NCBI GenBank assembly: GCA_018402135.1
Contig: JAGYJF010000002.1
Coordinates: 658,501-722,500, forward strand
Direction: 5' to 3'
From: Flavobacteriaceae bacterium
Lineage (GTDB): Bacteria; Bacteroidota; Bacteroidia; Flavobacteriales; Flavobacteriaceae
Length of the DNA stretch: 64,000 nt
Part shown: positions 27,902-38,850 of the stretch, in pieces
How positions within the stretch are numbered: position 1 is the first letter of the stretch
Layout: each line of letters opens with the position of its first letter
The notes under the pieces: generated by a model
What the model was told of the DNA's origin: nothing
The model's database searches: none
Seen by the model: only the letters and a program-made list of their open reading frames with translations
Position numbers and translations under genes: made by a program

Positions 27902-29120
27902 TTAATTGTTTTAATATGTGTTGAAGCAAATCTGTTGCCACATCAGCTTTTGGCTTTGTATTGAATTGAATTGTTTCGTTGTTTTCTGTTATAAAGGTAA
28001 CTTTATTTGTGGATACTCCAAAACCTGCACCATCGTCGTTTAAGGAATTTAAGACAAGTAAATTGAGCTTTTTAGATTTCAATTTAAGTTTTGCATTTTC
28101 AATCTCATTCTCGGTTTCTAAGGCAAATCCAACTAAAAACTGATTATTTTTTTTAATGTCTCCTAAGCTTTTTAAAATGTCCTTTGTTTTTTCTAATTGT
28201 ATAGATAACGTCGCATCTTGTTTTTTTATTTTTTGACTGGCAACATTTATTGGTTTGTAATCAGCTACGGCAGCCGAAAGAATAGCAATATCAGTAGTCT
28301 TGAAATATTGGTGAGCAGCATCGTACATTTGTTCTGCACTTGTCACATCAATACGCTTAATCAATGAATGGTTTACTATTTCAGCTGAAGGACCAGCGAT
28401 TAAAATCACCTCAGCGCCTAAGCTAGCCGAAGCTTTTGCGATTTCGAAGCCCATTTTTCCGCTTGAATGATTTCCAATAAATCGAACTGGATCTATTGCT
28501 TCATGTGTTGGACCAGCCGTAATTAATATTGTCTTTCCGTATAGTGGTAGTTGCTTTAAAATATGCATTTCAATAAATGCTACAATATCTTCTGGCTCGG
28601 CCATTCTACCTTCACCTATCAAACCACTGGCGAGTTCGCCTGAAGTGGCAGGGATAATAATATTTTTGTAGGATGTTAATTTTTCAAGAGCCGTTTTTAC
28701 ACTCGGGTGTTTGTACATGTCCAAATCCATAGCAGGTGCAATAAAAACTGGACATTTAGCGGAAAGATAGGTCGCCAGTAGTAAATTATCGCATTCACCC
28801 GTTGCCATTTTAGACAAGGTGTTGGCAGTGGCTGGAGCAATCACAAAATAATCGGCCCATAAACCTAATTCTACATGATTATTCCACATAGGATTATCGT
28901 TTTCACCATTGGCTTCCAGATTGGTAAAAGATGATAAAACAGGATTTTTTGAAAGTGTTGAAAGCGTAAGTGGTGTTATAAAGTCTTTAGAAGCAGGCGT
29001 CATCACAACTTTTACATTGGCACCTGCTTTTATAAAGCCTCTTACTAAGTGTGCAGATTTATAAGCAGCGATTCCGGCACTTATGCCGACTAAAATATTT
29101 TTACCACTTAAAATAGACAT
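27894..29120 (-). CDS. coaBC: Bifunctional phosphopantothenoylcysteine decarboxylase/phosphopantothenate-cysteine ligase
   Basis: Two successive steps of coenzyme A synthesis. The 408-residue protein has a flavoprotein CoaC domain (about 1-180) with GISAGIAAYK, the HVELGLWAD segment whose His82 matches the catalytic His, and APAMDLDMYKHP; then a CoaB domain (about 190-405) with GPTHEAIDPVRFIGNHSSGKMG. The canonical CoaC motif PxMNxxMW reads PAMDLDMY here (Asp132 for Asn), and the position of the catalytic Cys in SGxxACG is Ser165 (SGELASG). Both changes may be normal for the lineage. It overlaps the PorD-like gene and follows rpoZ by eight bases. Confidence 0.94.
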   Translation of the reverse strand: MSILSGKNILVGISAGIAAYKSAHLVRGFIKAGANVKVVMTPASKDFITPLTLSTLSKNPVLSSFTNLEANGENDNPMWNNHVELGLWADYFVIAPATANTLSKMATGECDNLLLATYLSAKCPVFIAPAMDLDMYKHPSVKTALEKLTSYKNIIIPATSGELASGLIGEGRMAEPEDIVAFIEMHILKQLPLYGKTILITAGPTHEAIDPVRFIGNHSSGKMGFEIAKASASLGAEVILIAGPSAEIVNHSLIKRIDVTSAEQMYDAAHQYFKTTDIAILSAAVADYKPINVASQKIKKQDATLSIQLEKTKDILKSLGDIKKNNQFLVGFALETENEIENAKLKLKSKKLNLLVLNSLNDDGAGFGVSTNKVTFITENNETIQFNTKPKADVATDLLQHILKQLNA

Positions 29121-29128
29121 TAAATTAT

Positions 29129-29458
29129 TTATTCTGGAATGGTATCTTCCGTATTGCGATAGTAAATTTTATCGTCTAACCACTCTTGTACTGCTAAAGC
29201 ATGTGGCTTTGGTAATTTTTCGTAAAACTTAGAAACCTCGATTTGTTCTTTGTTTTCAAAAATTTCTTCTAAACTATCGTTGTAAGTTGCAAACTCTTCA
29301 AGTTTATCAACAAGCTCACGTCTAATGTCAGTATTGATTTGCTCAGCGCGTTTTGCAATTACAGAAATTGCTTCATAAATATTCTCGGTAGGCGCATCTA
29401 CCTGATTACGATTGTAAGTTACAGTACTTACGGGAGCTTTTGTGCTTTTTAAATCCAT
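29129..29458 (-). CDS. rpoZ: DNA-directed RNA polymerase omega subunit, Bacteroidota type
   Basis: Small RNA polymerase subunit that helps beta-prime fold and assemble. The 109-residue sequence has the omega core NIYEAISVIAKRAEQIN (about 27-43) followed by the longer Bacteroidota C-terminal part. It lies between bamD and coaBC with gaps of 13 and 8 bases, an operon order I know from other Flavobacteriaceae. The role is assigned from family resemblance and location. Confidence 0.88.
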   Translation of the reverse strand: MDLKSTKAPVSTVTYNRNQVDAPTENIYEAISVIAKRAEQINTDIRRELVDKLEEFATYNDSLEEIFENKEQIEVSKFYEKLPKPHALAVQEWLDDKIYYRNTEDTIPE

Positions 29459-29471
29459 TTTATATAAGGTA

Positions 29472-30272
29472 TTAACTTTTGGTATTATATTGTTGTTGCA
29501 ATTCTAGTAACTCGGAATTCATAGATTCGGCCAATTGCATATTTCCTGATTTTGGATAGGATTTTTTAAATGCCTGATAATACGCAATGGCTTCTTTAAT
29601 TCTGTCTTGTTTTTTTGATTCTACACTATTAATTGCCAATTTATAAGCCGAATCAAATCTTACAAAAAATATATCTTCTCTATAAACGCTACCTGGAAAT
29701 TCTAAAATAAAATTTTCGCAAGACTTAATAGAAGCTGAATAGTCGGTTATTATATTATATTGTCTGGTAATTTCGTAGGCTTTTCTCTCTAATTTCAAAT
29801 CCAATTCTTTAACCATAGTATTGGCTTCGGAGAGGTATTGTGACTCAGGATATCTATTTATAAACAACTGTAATTTTTCAATAGCTTCAATAGTCTCTTT
29901 TTGCTCCTTGCTGTAAATTGGGGAAATTTTATAAGCACTTTTGGCGGCCAAAAATCCAGCTTCTTCTACCTTTTCACTATTGGGGTAACTGCTTTCAAAT
30001 CGCTCTAATTGATATGCCGATAAATAATAATCTTCCATGCTGTAGAAGGTCATACCATACATATACATCAGTTTCTCAGCTTGTGGCTTTCCGCGATATT
30101 CTGGCACAATTTGAGCAAATAATCGATTGGCTTTAGCCCACTTACCTTCTTCAAATAAGGTGGTGCCTAACTGGAATTTTGTAGCTGTATCCTCAGACTT
30201 TAAAGCCTTTTGAAAATCACTACAAGACGACAATACTAGCAATAATGATACTATATAAACGGTGTTTCTCAT
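29472..30272 (-). CDS. bamD: Outer membrane assembly lipoprotein BamD
   Basis: Lipoprotein of the BAM complex that inserts beta-barrels into the outer membrane. From ATG 30272 the protein is 266 aa, with a lipoprotein signal peptide and lipobox LVLSSC (Cys17), then TPR-like helical repeats (for example YMYGMTFYSMEDYYLSAYQLERFESSYPNS). The open frame continues upstream to 30341, but the -7 box at 30289-30296 and the ideal lipoprotein signal make 30272 the start. First gene of the operon with rpoZ, coaBC and the PorD-like gene. Confidence 0.92.
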   Translation of the reverse strand: MRNTVYIVSLLLVLSSCSDFQKALKSEDTATKFQLGTTLFEEGKWAKANRLFAQIVPEYRGKPQAEKLMYMYGMTFYSMEDYYLSAYQLERFESSYPNSEKVEEAGFLAAKSAYKISPIYSKEQKETIEAIEKLQLFINRYPESQYLSEANTMVKELDLKLERKAYEITRQYNIITDYSASIKSCENFILEFPGSVYREDIFFVRFDSAYKLAINSVESKKQDRIKEAIAYYQAFKKSYPKSGNMQLAESMNSELLELQQQYNTKS

Positions 30273-30288
30273 AACTAAAATAGTTGGC

Positions 30289-30296
30289 AAAAGTAC
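30289..30296 (-). promoter_or_regulatory. -7 box of the bamD-rpoZ-coaBC-porD operon
   Basis: Reads TACTTTTG on the minus strand (exact TAnnTTTG), 16 bases before the ATG at 30272. Confidence 0.6.
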
Positions 30297-30393
30297 ATTT
30301 TTTATACGTATAATAAAAACAATTATTGTGTTGTACATCAAATAATTATCAAATCCGAATTTTTAAGAATTCTACTTTTGTACTTCTTTAGGC

Positions 30394-31269
30394 TTAAAAT
30401 TGCTCTAAAGCACTTTTAATTTCATGCTTTAAACTTTGGGTGGCTGGTACTAAAGGCAATCTCACCAAATCGTTAGAAATACCTAGAACTTCTAAAACCG
30501 CCTTAATTCCTGCTGGATTATTTTCTTTAAAAATAAGTCCTGTTATATCCATTAATTTGAAATGTAAATCATAAGCCTCTTTAGCTTTTCCTTGTAAACC
30601 CAACTGAATCATGGATGCAAATTGTTTTGGTAAAGCTTGACCAATCACTGAAATTACACCAGCACCACCGGCCAATACCACACCCAAGGCCAAATCGTCA
30701 TCTCCAGAAATAATCAGAAAATCCTTCGGTTTATTTTTTAAAAGTTGAAGGTATTGCGCCACGTTGTTGCCAGCCTCTTTCACTGCGACGATATTTTCAA
30801 AATCATGTGCCAATCTCAAAGTAGTTTGTGGCAACATATTCGAAGACGTTCTTCCGGGTACATTATACAATATAATTGGCACTGGGCTAACCTCGGAAAC
30901 TACTTTAAAATGCTGATAAATACCTTCTTGAGTTGGCTTACTATAATATGGCGACACTGATAAAATGGCATCAATACCATCAAAATTTGTCGACTTTATT
31001 TCTTCAATCACGCTGTAAGTATTGTTACCACCAATGCCTAATACTAGAGGTAACCTACCAGCGTTAACCGTTTTAATGGTCTTAATAATTTCTACTTTCT
31101 CTTCTGCTGTTATGGTTACACTTTCACCAGTTGTGCCGCTAATTACCAAATAATTGGTGCCGTTTTCGATGTTGAATTCAACCAATCTTTTAAGTGCCGA
31201 ATAATTTACCGATAAATCTTTATTAAATGGCGTTATTAAAGCTACGCCTGTGCCGAAAAATTGTGTCAT
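30394..31269 (-). CDS. dapA: 4-hydroxy-tetrahydrodipicolinate synthase
   Basis: Condenses pyruvate and aspartate semialdehyde in the lysine/diaminopimelate pathway. The 291-residue TIM-barrel protein has GTTGES (TT at 46-47), the catalytic Tyr135 in YNVPGRT and the Schiff-base Lys164 in VAVKEAG. The ATG overlaps the stop of the upstream gene by one base (TAATG). It works in the same pathway as dapF at 48.8-49.6 kb, supplying meso-diaminopimelate for peptidoglycan. Confidence 0.95.
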   Translation of the reverse strand: MTQFFGTGVALITPFNKDLSVNYSALKRLVEFNIENGTNYLVISGTTGESVTITAEEKVEIIKTIKTVNAGRLPLVLGIGGNNTYSVIEEIKSTNFDGIDAILSVSPYYSKPTQEGIYQHFKVVSEVSPVPIILYNVPGRTSSNMLPQTTLRLAHDFENIVAVKEAGNNVAQYLQLLKNKPKDFLIISGDDDLALGVVLAGGAGVISVIGQALPKQFASMIQLGLQGKAKEAYDLHFKLMDITGLIFKENNPAGIKAVLEVLGISNDLVRLPLVPATQSLKHEIKSALEQF

Positions 31270-31787
31270 TAAATTAATTTTAAAATATTTAAATATTTTT
31301 TTAATTCTGTTTTAAATATATTGAATTGGTCTACTTTTAGATTGATGATTAAATCGTAAAAACGGTCATCAACATTTGTTAACCCAATTTTAAATTTGGC
31401 CTTAGATAATACCGTTACAAGATTTAATTCAACCCTATTTTGATTGTAATAACTTATCAAAACATCAAAATCGGCATTGATAAATGTTTCTAAATCAACA
31501 CTTTCAATTTTACCATTCCATCCAATATTTTTAGGTATAAAATAAGTATTCCAAGTACTGGTAATTTCTTTTTCATCTTCAATAAATGCGGCTACTCTGC
31601 ACTTTGGCGATGTAAGTTCTAATTCTTTAAATAGCTTTCTAAAAGCTTCAAAATCATTAAATTCATTAAAATTAAGTAAAACTCCAATTGTTTGTAGCTC
31701 ATTAGCTACAACAGTAGGTGGTTTATTATTTAATAATTTCTTAATAAATTTTTGGTTTGACTTGTCCCGAAAACCCTTTAAAAACAT
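31269..31787 (-). CDS. Conserved flavobacterial protein upstream of dapA (DUF6913-like)
   Basis: A 172-residue cytosolic-looking protein without signal peptide or membrane segment. The arrangement of alternating helices and strands, with [26 protein letters not shown] in the middle, resembles the DUF6913 family that I recall next to dapA in Flavobacteriaceae; that family name is from memory. It is coupled to dapA by a one-base stop/start overlap. Function is unknown. A -7 box lies upstream at 31806-31813. Confidence 0.72.
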   Translation of the reverse strand: MFLKGFRDKSNQKFIKKLLNNKPPTVVANELQTIGVLLNFNEFNDFEAFRKLFKELELTSPKCRVAAFIEDEKEITSTWNTYFIPKNIGWNGKIESVDLETFINADFDVLISYYNQNRVELNLVTVLSKAKFKIGLTNVDDRFYDLIINLKVDQFNIFKTELKKYLNILKLI

Positions 31788-31805
31788 TTATATTTAACCT
31801 TTGGA

Positions 31806-31813
31806 CAAAGGTA
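31806..31813 (-). promoter_or_regulatory. -7 box of the dapA unit
   Basis: Reads TACCTTTG on the minus strand (exact TAnnTTTG), 18 bases before the ATG at 31787. Confidence 0.6.
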
Positions 31814-31857
31814 GCAAAAGGTGTCACAACTTTTTGTTAACATTAATACAGATTTTA

Positions 31858-32613
31858 ATGACGATAAAAAACCTAAGTATTGTAGCGATAGCCTTGCTTT
31901 TTACAAGTTGTAAAAACGATTTTCAACTTGTTAAAATTGAAGGCAAACGCATAGAAATAAACGATAGTTTAACCGCCAATCAAGATATTGAGAATTTTGT
32001 TGCGCCCTATCGCGAACGTCTCAATAAAGATTTGGATAGTGTTTTGGCTTATGCGGTTAATACCTATTCTAAATCTGATGGGCATTTAAATACGGCCATT
32101 GGTAATTTGGTTGCAGATGTAGTTTTGGAACAATCCAACCCCATATTTAAATCGCGAACAGGTAATGATATTGATTTGGTTTTACTGAACCACGGCGGCA
32201 TTCGTTCCATAATATCAAAAGGAAATGTGACAATACGCACTGCGTTTGGTGTGATGCCGTTTGAAAATTCTGTAATAGTAGTGGCGCTGAAAGGTCAACA
32301 AATTGAAGATTTAATCGCCTATCTAAGTCGTGCGAAGCGAGCGCATCCTATTTCAGGGTTACAACTGGAATTGGACGAGGATTTTAAAGTTATTTCTTCA
32401 TCAATCAATGGAAAACCCATTGATAAACAGAAAGTATATTATGTTGCCACCAACGACTATTTATATAATGGCGGTGATGGTATGGTTTTTTTTCAACCAA
32501 ATGAAGGCGAGTATGTATTAGACTATAAAGTAAGAAATACGCTTATTGATTATTTTAAAAAAGTTGATACCCTAAATCCAGTTATTGACGACAGATTCAC
32601 CCAAAAAAATTAA
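31858..32613 (+). CDS. 5'-nucleotidase C-terminal domain lipoprotein
   Basis: A 251-residue lipoprotein corresponding to the substrate-binding C-terminal domain of UshA/5'-nucleotidase. It has a signal peptide with lipobox LLFTSC (Cys18), GNLVADVVLEQ, NHGGIRSIISKGNVT, FGVMPFENSVVV-like and NDYLYNGGDGM, the usual signatures of that domain. The frame is open to a TTG at 31801, but ATG 31858 gives a clean lipoprotein signal. The catalytic domain is the next gene, so the enzyme is split into two proteins encoded in reverse domain order. Confidence 0.9.
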   Translation: MTIKNLSIVAIALLFTSCKNDFQLVKIEGKRIEINDSLTANQDIENFVAPYRERLNKDLDSVLAYAVNTYSKSDGHLNTAIGNLVADVVLEQSNPIFKSRTGNDIDLVLLNHGGIRSIISKGNVTIRTAFGVMPFENSVIVVALKGQQIEDLIAYLSRAKRAHPISGLQLELDEDFKVISSSINGKPIDKQKVYYVATNDYLYNGGDGMVFFQPNEGEYVLDYKVRNTLIDYFKKVDTLNPVIDDRFTQKN

Positions 32614-32617
32614 TGAT

Positions 32618-33526
32618 ATGAAAAGAAGACAATTTGTACAACAAACTACTTTGGCAACTGCTTTTGTAGGTTTGGGTGGATTAAGTTTACAATCGTTTGC
32701 AAAACCACAAAAAAAAATTACCATTCTTCACACGAACGATGTTCATAGCCATATTGATGCTTTTGGCCCCGAAGATGGACGAAATGCCAATAAAGGTGGC
32801 ATTGCCAGGCGTGCTAGTTTAATTGAAACCATTAGACAGGAAAATCCGAATACACTCTTACTAGATGCTGGTGATATTTTTCAAGGCACACCATATTTTA
32901 ATTATTATGGTGGTGAATTGGAATTTAAGTTGATGAGTAAACTCAAATACGATGTGGCCACTATCGGCAATCACGATTTTGACAATGGAATTGACGGACT
33001 CTATGCACAACTGCCTTATGCCGATTTTCAATTTGTGTCGGCTAATTACAACTTTAAAAATACGGTGATGGACACCCACGTAAAACCCTACCATATTATC
33101 GTAAAAGATGACATTAAAATAGGAATTTTCGGGCTTGGAATTGAACTAAAAGGCTTGGTAGATAAAAACTTATATAAAGAAACAGAATATCTTGACCCAG
33201 TTGAAATTGCACAAGACACTGCCAGAATTTTAAAAGAAAACGAAGGCTGCGACTTAATCATCTGTCTTTCACATTTGGGTTACAATTATAGTAATAATAC
33301 TAAAATTGGCGATTTAAAGCTGGCAAGCTTAACCAAAAATATAGATTTAATAATTGGTGGTCATACACATACGTTTTTAGACAAACCAACTGTTACAAAA
33401 AATGCAGAAAACAAGAACGTTTTAGTAAATCAAGTGGGATGCTTTGGACTGTATTTGGGAAAAATTGATTTTTATTTTGACGCCGACGGAAAAGCTAGTA
33501 GTAAAGGCACCTCAATTATTGTCTAA
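32618..33526 (+). CDS. Metallophosphatase, catalytic domain of split 5'-nucleotidase (Tat signal)
   Basis: Calcineurin-like phosphoesterase of 302 aa equivalent to the N-terminal catalytic domain of UshA. It has a twin-arginine-type signal (MKRRQFVQQTTLATAF), the metal ligands of LHTNDVHSH, DAGDIFQG, GNHDFD and GGHTHT, and likely acts on nucleotides or sugar nucleotides outside the cytoplasm. The start at ATG 32618 follows the stop of the upstream lipoprotein gene by four bases; longer frames exist but break the signal peptide. The two proteins probably work together. Confidence 0.92.
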   Translation: MKRRQFVQQTTLATAFVGLGGLSLQSFAKPQKKITILHTNDVHSHIDAFGPEDGRNANKGGIARRASLIETIRQENPNTLLLDAGDIFQGTPYFNYYGGELEFKLMSKLKYDVATIGNHDFDNGIDGLYAQLPYADFQFVSANYNFKNTVMDTHVKPYHIIVKDDIKIGIFGLGIELKGLVDKNLYKETEYLDPVEIAQDTARILKENEGCDLIICLSHLGYNYSNNTKIGDLKLASLTKNIDLIIGGHTHTFLDKPTVTKNAENKNVLVNQVGCFGLYLGKIDFYFDADGKASSKGTSIIV

Positions 33527-33546
33527 TATGGTATCAAAATTTAAAC

Positions 33547-34284
33547 CTAAATTTTTAATTCGTCACTGTAAGCGCTCATAATTGGTTCGCTGTTTTTTAA
33601 GGTTGAATGAATGTAAAAAAATAGAAACGCGCCAACCAATAAAACCGAACACATAATATTGAGTGTATTGCTACTTTCAATGTAAAAATATGCTAGTTGA
33701 ATCACTTCAGAAAACACAATTAATATGGAACCAATTAAAAGGTTCATGGATTTAATATCGTCTCTATAAATATAATTGAGTAAAGCAACCGATAATAAGA
33801 TCATTACTATCGAGTTGTATACAAATTCCAGTAAATACTCTGTAGGATTTAATACGTTTTCGGTGGTCTCTGATATGACAATAACGCTAAAAACGTCAAG
33901 TACTAGAAGTATAATAATGTGAAACGGTAACTTACGCACCAATGTTTTTAGATTCAATCCAATTAAAACTTTAATAACCAAAAATATATAAGCAAATATA
34001 TAAAGTGAGTTCACCAAATAATAATAAATAATATTATTAAACTGTGACGATGTAATTTCCGTCCAAGCTATAAAATCTAAAATGGCACCTAGAGTAAAGG
34101 CTATTAAAAATAATCTGAAATAAGTACTTTTATGTTCGACGGACATATAATAAAGTGCAGTAAGTCCAATTAATAAAACAGCTTTTATACCGGCACCATA
34201 AAACTCCATGCCCATAATTTGCACCACTATAAATGCTAATGCCAGAATAACTAGCAGGCTTTTAAGAACTATTTTTTTGTTCAT
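33547..34284 (-). CDS. Polytopic membrane protein, unknown function
   Basis: A 245-residue protein made of about seven or eight hydrophobic helices joined by short loops, with no catalytic motif that I recognise. The pattern loosely recalls YhhN-like and histidine-kinase membrane sensor modules, but there is no kinase domain. It has a good -7 box at 34304-34311. It ends 20 bases from the convergent metallophosphatase gene. No function is assigned. Confidence 0.75.
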   Translation of the reverse strand: MNKKIVLKSLLVILALAFIVVQIMGMEFYGAGIKAVLLIGLTALYYMSVEHKSTYFRLFLIAFTLGAILDFIAWTEITSSQFNNIIYYYLVNSLYIFAYIFLVIKVLIGLNLKTLVRKLPFHIIILLVLDVFSVIVISETTENVLNPTEYLLEFVYNSIVMILLSVALLNYIYRDDIKSMNLLIGSILIVFSEVIQLAYFYIESSNTLNIMCSVLLVGAFLFFYIHSTLKNSEPIMSAYSDELKI

Positions 34285-34303
34285 TTCGATAGATTTGGGA
34301 ATA

Positions 34304-34311
34304 CAAATATA
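34304..34311 (-). promoter_or_regulatory. -7 box of the membrane protein gene
   Basis: Reads TATATTTG on the minus strand (exact TAnnTTTG), 19 bases before the ATG at 34284. Confidence 0.6.
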
Positions 34312-34377
34312 TAAATAATTTACATATAAACGTATAATTTTACATTTTATCGATACTTTTTTTTATTTTGTAGGAAT

Positions 34378-36372
<1,995 letters not shown>

Positions 36373-36398
36373 TTATTTCGAAAACTTTCAAATAGTGG

Positions 36399-37271
36399 TT
36401 ATTTTATTGCTTTAATCATTCTATCGTTGCCAGAAAGGTCTGGGTAGATTTCAATAATTTCAAAATTATGCATTTCTAACATTTTTTTAGTTTCCTGCGC
36501 TAAATATTGATTGATTTCAAAAAACAGTAAGCCATTTGGCTTCATATAATTTGAAGCCAATTCTGCGATGGCTCTATAAAAAATTAACGGATCTTCATCT
36601 GTAACGAATAAGGCAGAACCTGGTTCATAATTTAATACATTGGGTTTCATTTCGGCCTTTTCAAGCGCACGCACATATGGTGGATTTGAAATAATGATAT
36701 CAAATTTAATATTCTTGAAATTTAAGACCCAATCATTTTCCTTTAAAATATCAGACTCAAAAAAGAAAACTTCTACCGCATTTAACGCTGCGTTTTTTTG
36801 GGCGATTTTTAGTGCATCGTTTGAATTATCCAAAGCATACACTTCAGCGTTAGCAATATTTTTTGCCAATGAAATTGCAATACAACCAGTTCCTGTTCCT
36901 AAGTCTAAAATGTTTATTTTATGCAAATGAACATGTTGAGGCTTTAAACTCTCAATTACTAAAGACACTAATGCTTCGGTTTCAGGTCTAGGAATTAGCG
37001 TGTGTTGGTTCACCTTAAATTCTAATCCATAAAAGTTAGTTAATCCTATTATATATTGAACTGGTTCGTTGTTTTGCAATCTGCCTAAGGCTTGTGTTAA
37101 TTCCGATAATTCTTCATTAACAAGCATATAGTAAGGCCTAAGACTTAAATCGATTCTTTTCTTGTTTAAAAAGTGTTCCGATAGTAAAAAAAACATTGCA
37201 TCAACTTCGTCTCTGCCATAATCAGCATCAAGTTTTAGGTGAAATTGTGTATGGATTTCTTTAAAGGTCAT
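36399..37271 (-). CDS. prmC: Peptide chain release factor N5-glutamine methyltransferase
   Basis: Methylates the GGQ glutamine of release factors RF1 and RF2. The 290-residue protein has an N-terminal helical domain, SAM motif LDLGTGTGCIAISLAKN and the catalytic NPPY in IISNPPYV. The frame opens further upstream to 37289, but ATG 37271 forms a classic ATGA overlap with the stop of the upstream acetyltransferase gene and gives the expected N-terminus. Followed by ligA. Confidence 0.93.
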   Translation of the reverse strand: MTFKEIHTQFHLKLDADYGRDEVDAMFFLLSEHFLNKKRIDLSLRPYYMLVNEELSELTQALGRLQNNEPVQYIIGLTNFYGLEFKVNQHTLIPRPETEALVSLVIESLKPQHVHLHKINILDLGTGTGCIAISLAKNIANAEVYALDNSNDALKIAQKNAALNAVEVFFFESDILKENDWVLNFKNIKFDIIISNPPYVRALEKAEMKPNVLNYEPGSALFVTDEDPLIFYRAIAELASNYMKPNGLLFFEINQYLAQETKKMLEMHNFEIIEIYPDLSGNDRMIKAIK

Positions 37272-37759
37272 ATGTTTTTTAACATCCAAACAGTACAGGA
37301 ATAGTGGCCAGTATCGCCCATCGGTGCATCAATATAATTAAATCCGACTTTCCGGTATAGCTTTCTGGCGTTTTCCATGTAAGGCATCGTTTCTATATAG
37401 CACTGCTCAAATCCGAAGGTTTTGGCTTGCTCCAAACACATTTTCATCATTTTTGAACCCAAACCTTTGCCTCTGCCTTCTGGTTTAAAATACATTTTTT
37501 GCAGTTCGCAAATTGGTCCATCATAATTATCCAACTGTGCCACGCCAGCACCACCAAGAATTTTACCATTGCATTCCAGAACAAAGTATTGGGATGTTGA
37601 TTTATTGAAAGTTTCAAACATTTCATCTAAGGCTTTATCGGCATAGGCAGTACCCACCTTTGGCACGCCAACTTCAATTAAAACACTTCGTATAGCTGCT
37701 GCTATTTTTGGGTTATCATCTTGCTGAATTGGCCTGATGACATAATTATTTTCAGTCAC
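37268..37759 (-). CDS. GNAT family N-acetyltransferase
   Basis: A 163-residue acetyltransferase with the acetyl-CoA binding loop in GRGKGLGSKMM (about residues 94-104) and the supporting strand QCYIETMPYMENARKLYRKVGF. Substrate is unknown. It heads a leftward unit with prmC and ligA, coupled to prmC by an ATGA overlap, and is divergent from ribD. Confidence 0.88.
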   Translation of the reverse strand: MTENNYVIRPIQQDDNPKIAAAIRSVLIEVGVPKVGTAYADKALDEMFETFNKSTSQYFVLECNGKILGGAGVAQLDNYDGPICELQKMYFKPEGRGKGLGSKMMKMCLEQAKTFGFEQCYIETMPYMENARKLYRKVGFNYIDAPMGDTGHYSCTVWMLKNI

Positions 37760-37769
37760 TTTAAAATCT

Positions 37770-37777
37770 TATTTTTG
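37770..37777 (+). promoter_or_regulatory. -7 box of ribD
   Basis: TATTTTTG, exact TAnnTTTG match, 17 bases before the ATG at 37795. It excludes the upstream start at 37777, which lies inside the box. Confidence 0.6.
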
Positions 37778-37794
37778 TGGAGATATTTCGCGGG

Positions 37795-38850
37795 ATGAAG
37801 ATACATGAAAAATACATAAAACGCTGTATTGAAATTGCCAAAAATGGATTAGGAACAACAGCCCCGAACCCAATGGTTGGTTGCGTTATAGTGCACAACA
37901 ACAAAATTATTGCCGAAGGTTTTACAAGCATTTACGGCGGTTCACATGCCGAGGTAAACGCCATTAAGGCAGTAAAGGATAGTTCGCTATTAAGCAATGC
38001 TACATTATACGTTACCTTAGAACCTTGTTCGCATTTTGGAAAAACACCACCGTGTAGCGATTTAATTATCAAGCACAATATTAAACATGTGGTGATTGGC
38101 TGTTTAGACAGCAATCCGTTGGTGGCTGGACGAGGCATTGCTAAACTCAAAGCTGCCGGTTGCGAAGTAATCACTGGCGTTTTAGAAAAAGATTGCAGAG
38201 AACACCACAAGCGCTTTTTTACCTTTCACGAAAAAAAACGGCCCTATATAATTTTAAAATGGGCAGAAACAGCTGATGGTTTTATCGCTCCAAAACAAAA
38301 ATCTGAAATGAAGCCTGTTTGGATTACCAATGCTTATTCAAGACAATTGGTGCATAAATGGCGCGCCGAAGAACAAGCCATTTTGGTTGGCTCTAAAACC
38401 GTTCAAGAAGATAATCCCAGTTTAACCGTTCGAGATTGGTATGGAAACAACCCAATTAGAATTGTTTTAAATCCAAAAGATGGCTTATTACCTTCCTTTC
38501 AAGTATTTAATTCTGAAGCAAAAACTATAGTTATAGGAAGTCAAAAAAATGAAACACTTCAGCCTTCTGAAAATTTAATTTTAGAAGTCATTAATTGGGA
38601 GTCACAACACAACCTTGCAAAACAAATTTGTAATGTGTTGTGGAAACATCAGATTACTTCTGTTATTATTGAAGGTGGCGCACAAACCTTGCAGACTTTT
38701 ATAAACGAAAACCTATGGGACGAGGCCCGTATTTTTATAAGTGAAGTAGAATTTAATTCTGGTGTTAAAGCACCAATTTTAAAGGCATCAGAATCAAAAA
38801 CAACTCAAAATATTAGTAACGACACTTTAAGAATTTACAAAAATGATTAA
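37795..38850 (+). CDS. ribD: Bifunctional riboflavin deaminase/reductase RibD
   Basis: Second and third steps of riboflavin synthesis. From ATG 37795 the protein is 351 aa. The N-terminal deaminase has the zinc-binding HAE (SHAEVNAI) and PCSHFGKTPPC, and the C-terminal reductase has HKWRAEEQAILVGSKTVQEDNPSLTVR. Other riboflavin genes are not nearby. It overlaps the next gene, a HAD hydrolase, by eight bases. HAD phosphatases can supply the missing dephosphorylation step of this pathway, so that neighbour may be functionally linked (inference). Confidence 0.94.
   Translation: MKIHEKYIKRCIEIAKNGLGTTAPNPMVGCVIVHNNKIIAEGFTSIYGGSHAEVNAIKAVKDSSLLSNATLYVTLEPCSHFGKTPPCSDLIIKHNIKHVVIGCLDSNPLVAGRGIAKLKAAGCEVITGVLEKDCREHHKRFFTFHEKKRPYIILKWAETADGFIAPKQKSEMKPVWITNAYSRQLVHKWRAEEQAILVGSKTVQEDNPSLTVRDWYGNNPIRIVLNPKDGLLPSFQVFNSEAKTIVIGSQKNETLQPSENLILEVINWESQHNLAKQICNVLWKHQITSVIIEGGAQTLQTFINENLWDEARIFISEVEFNSGVKAPILKASESKTTQNISNDTLRIYKND

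Noticed and set aside
31801..31860. TTG start at 31801 for the 5'-nucleotidase C-terminal protein
   Set aside because: It would place 19 extra residues before an otherwise perfect lipoprotein signal; ATG 31858 fits better.
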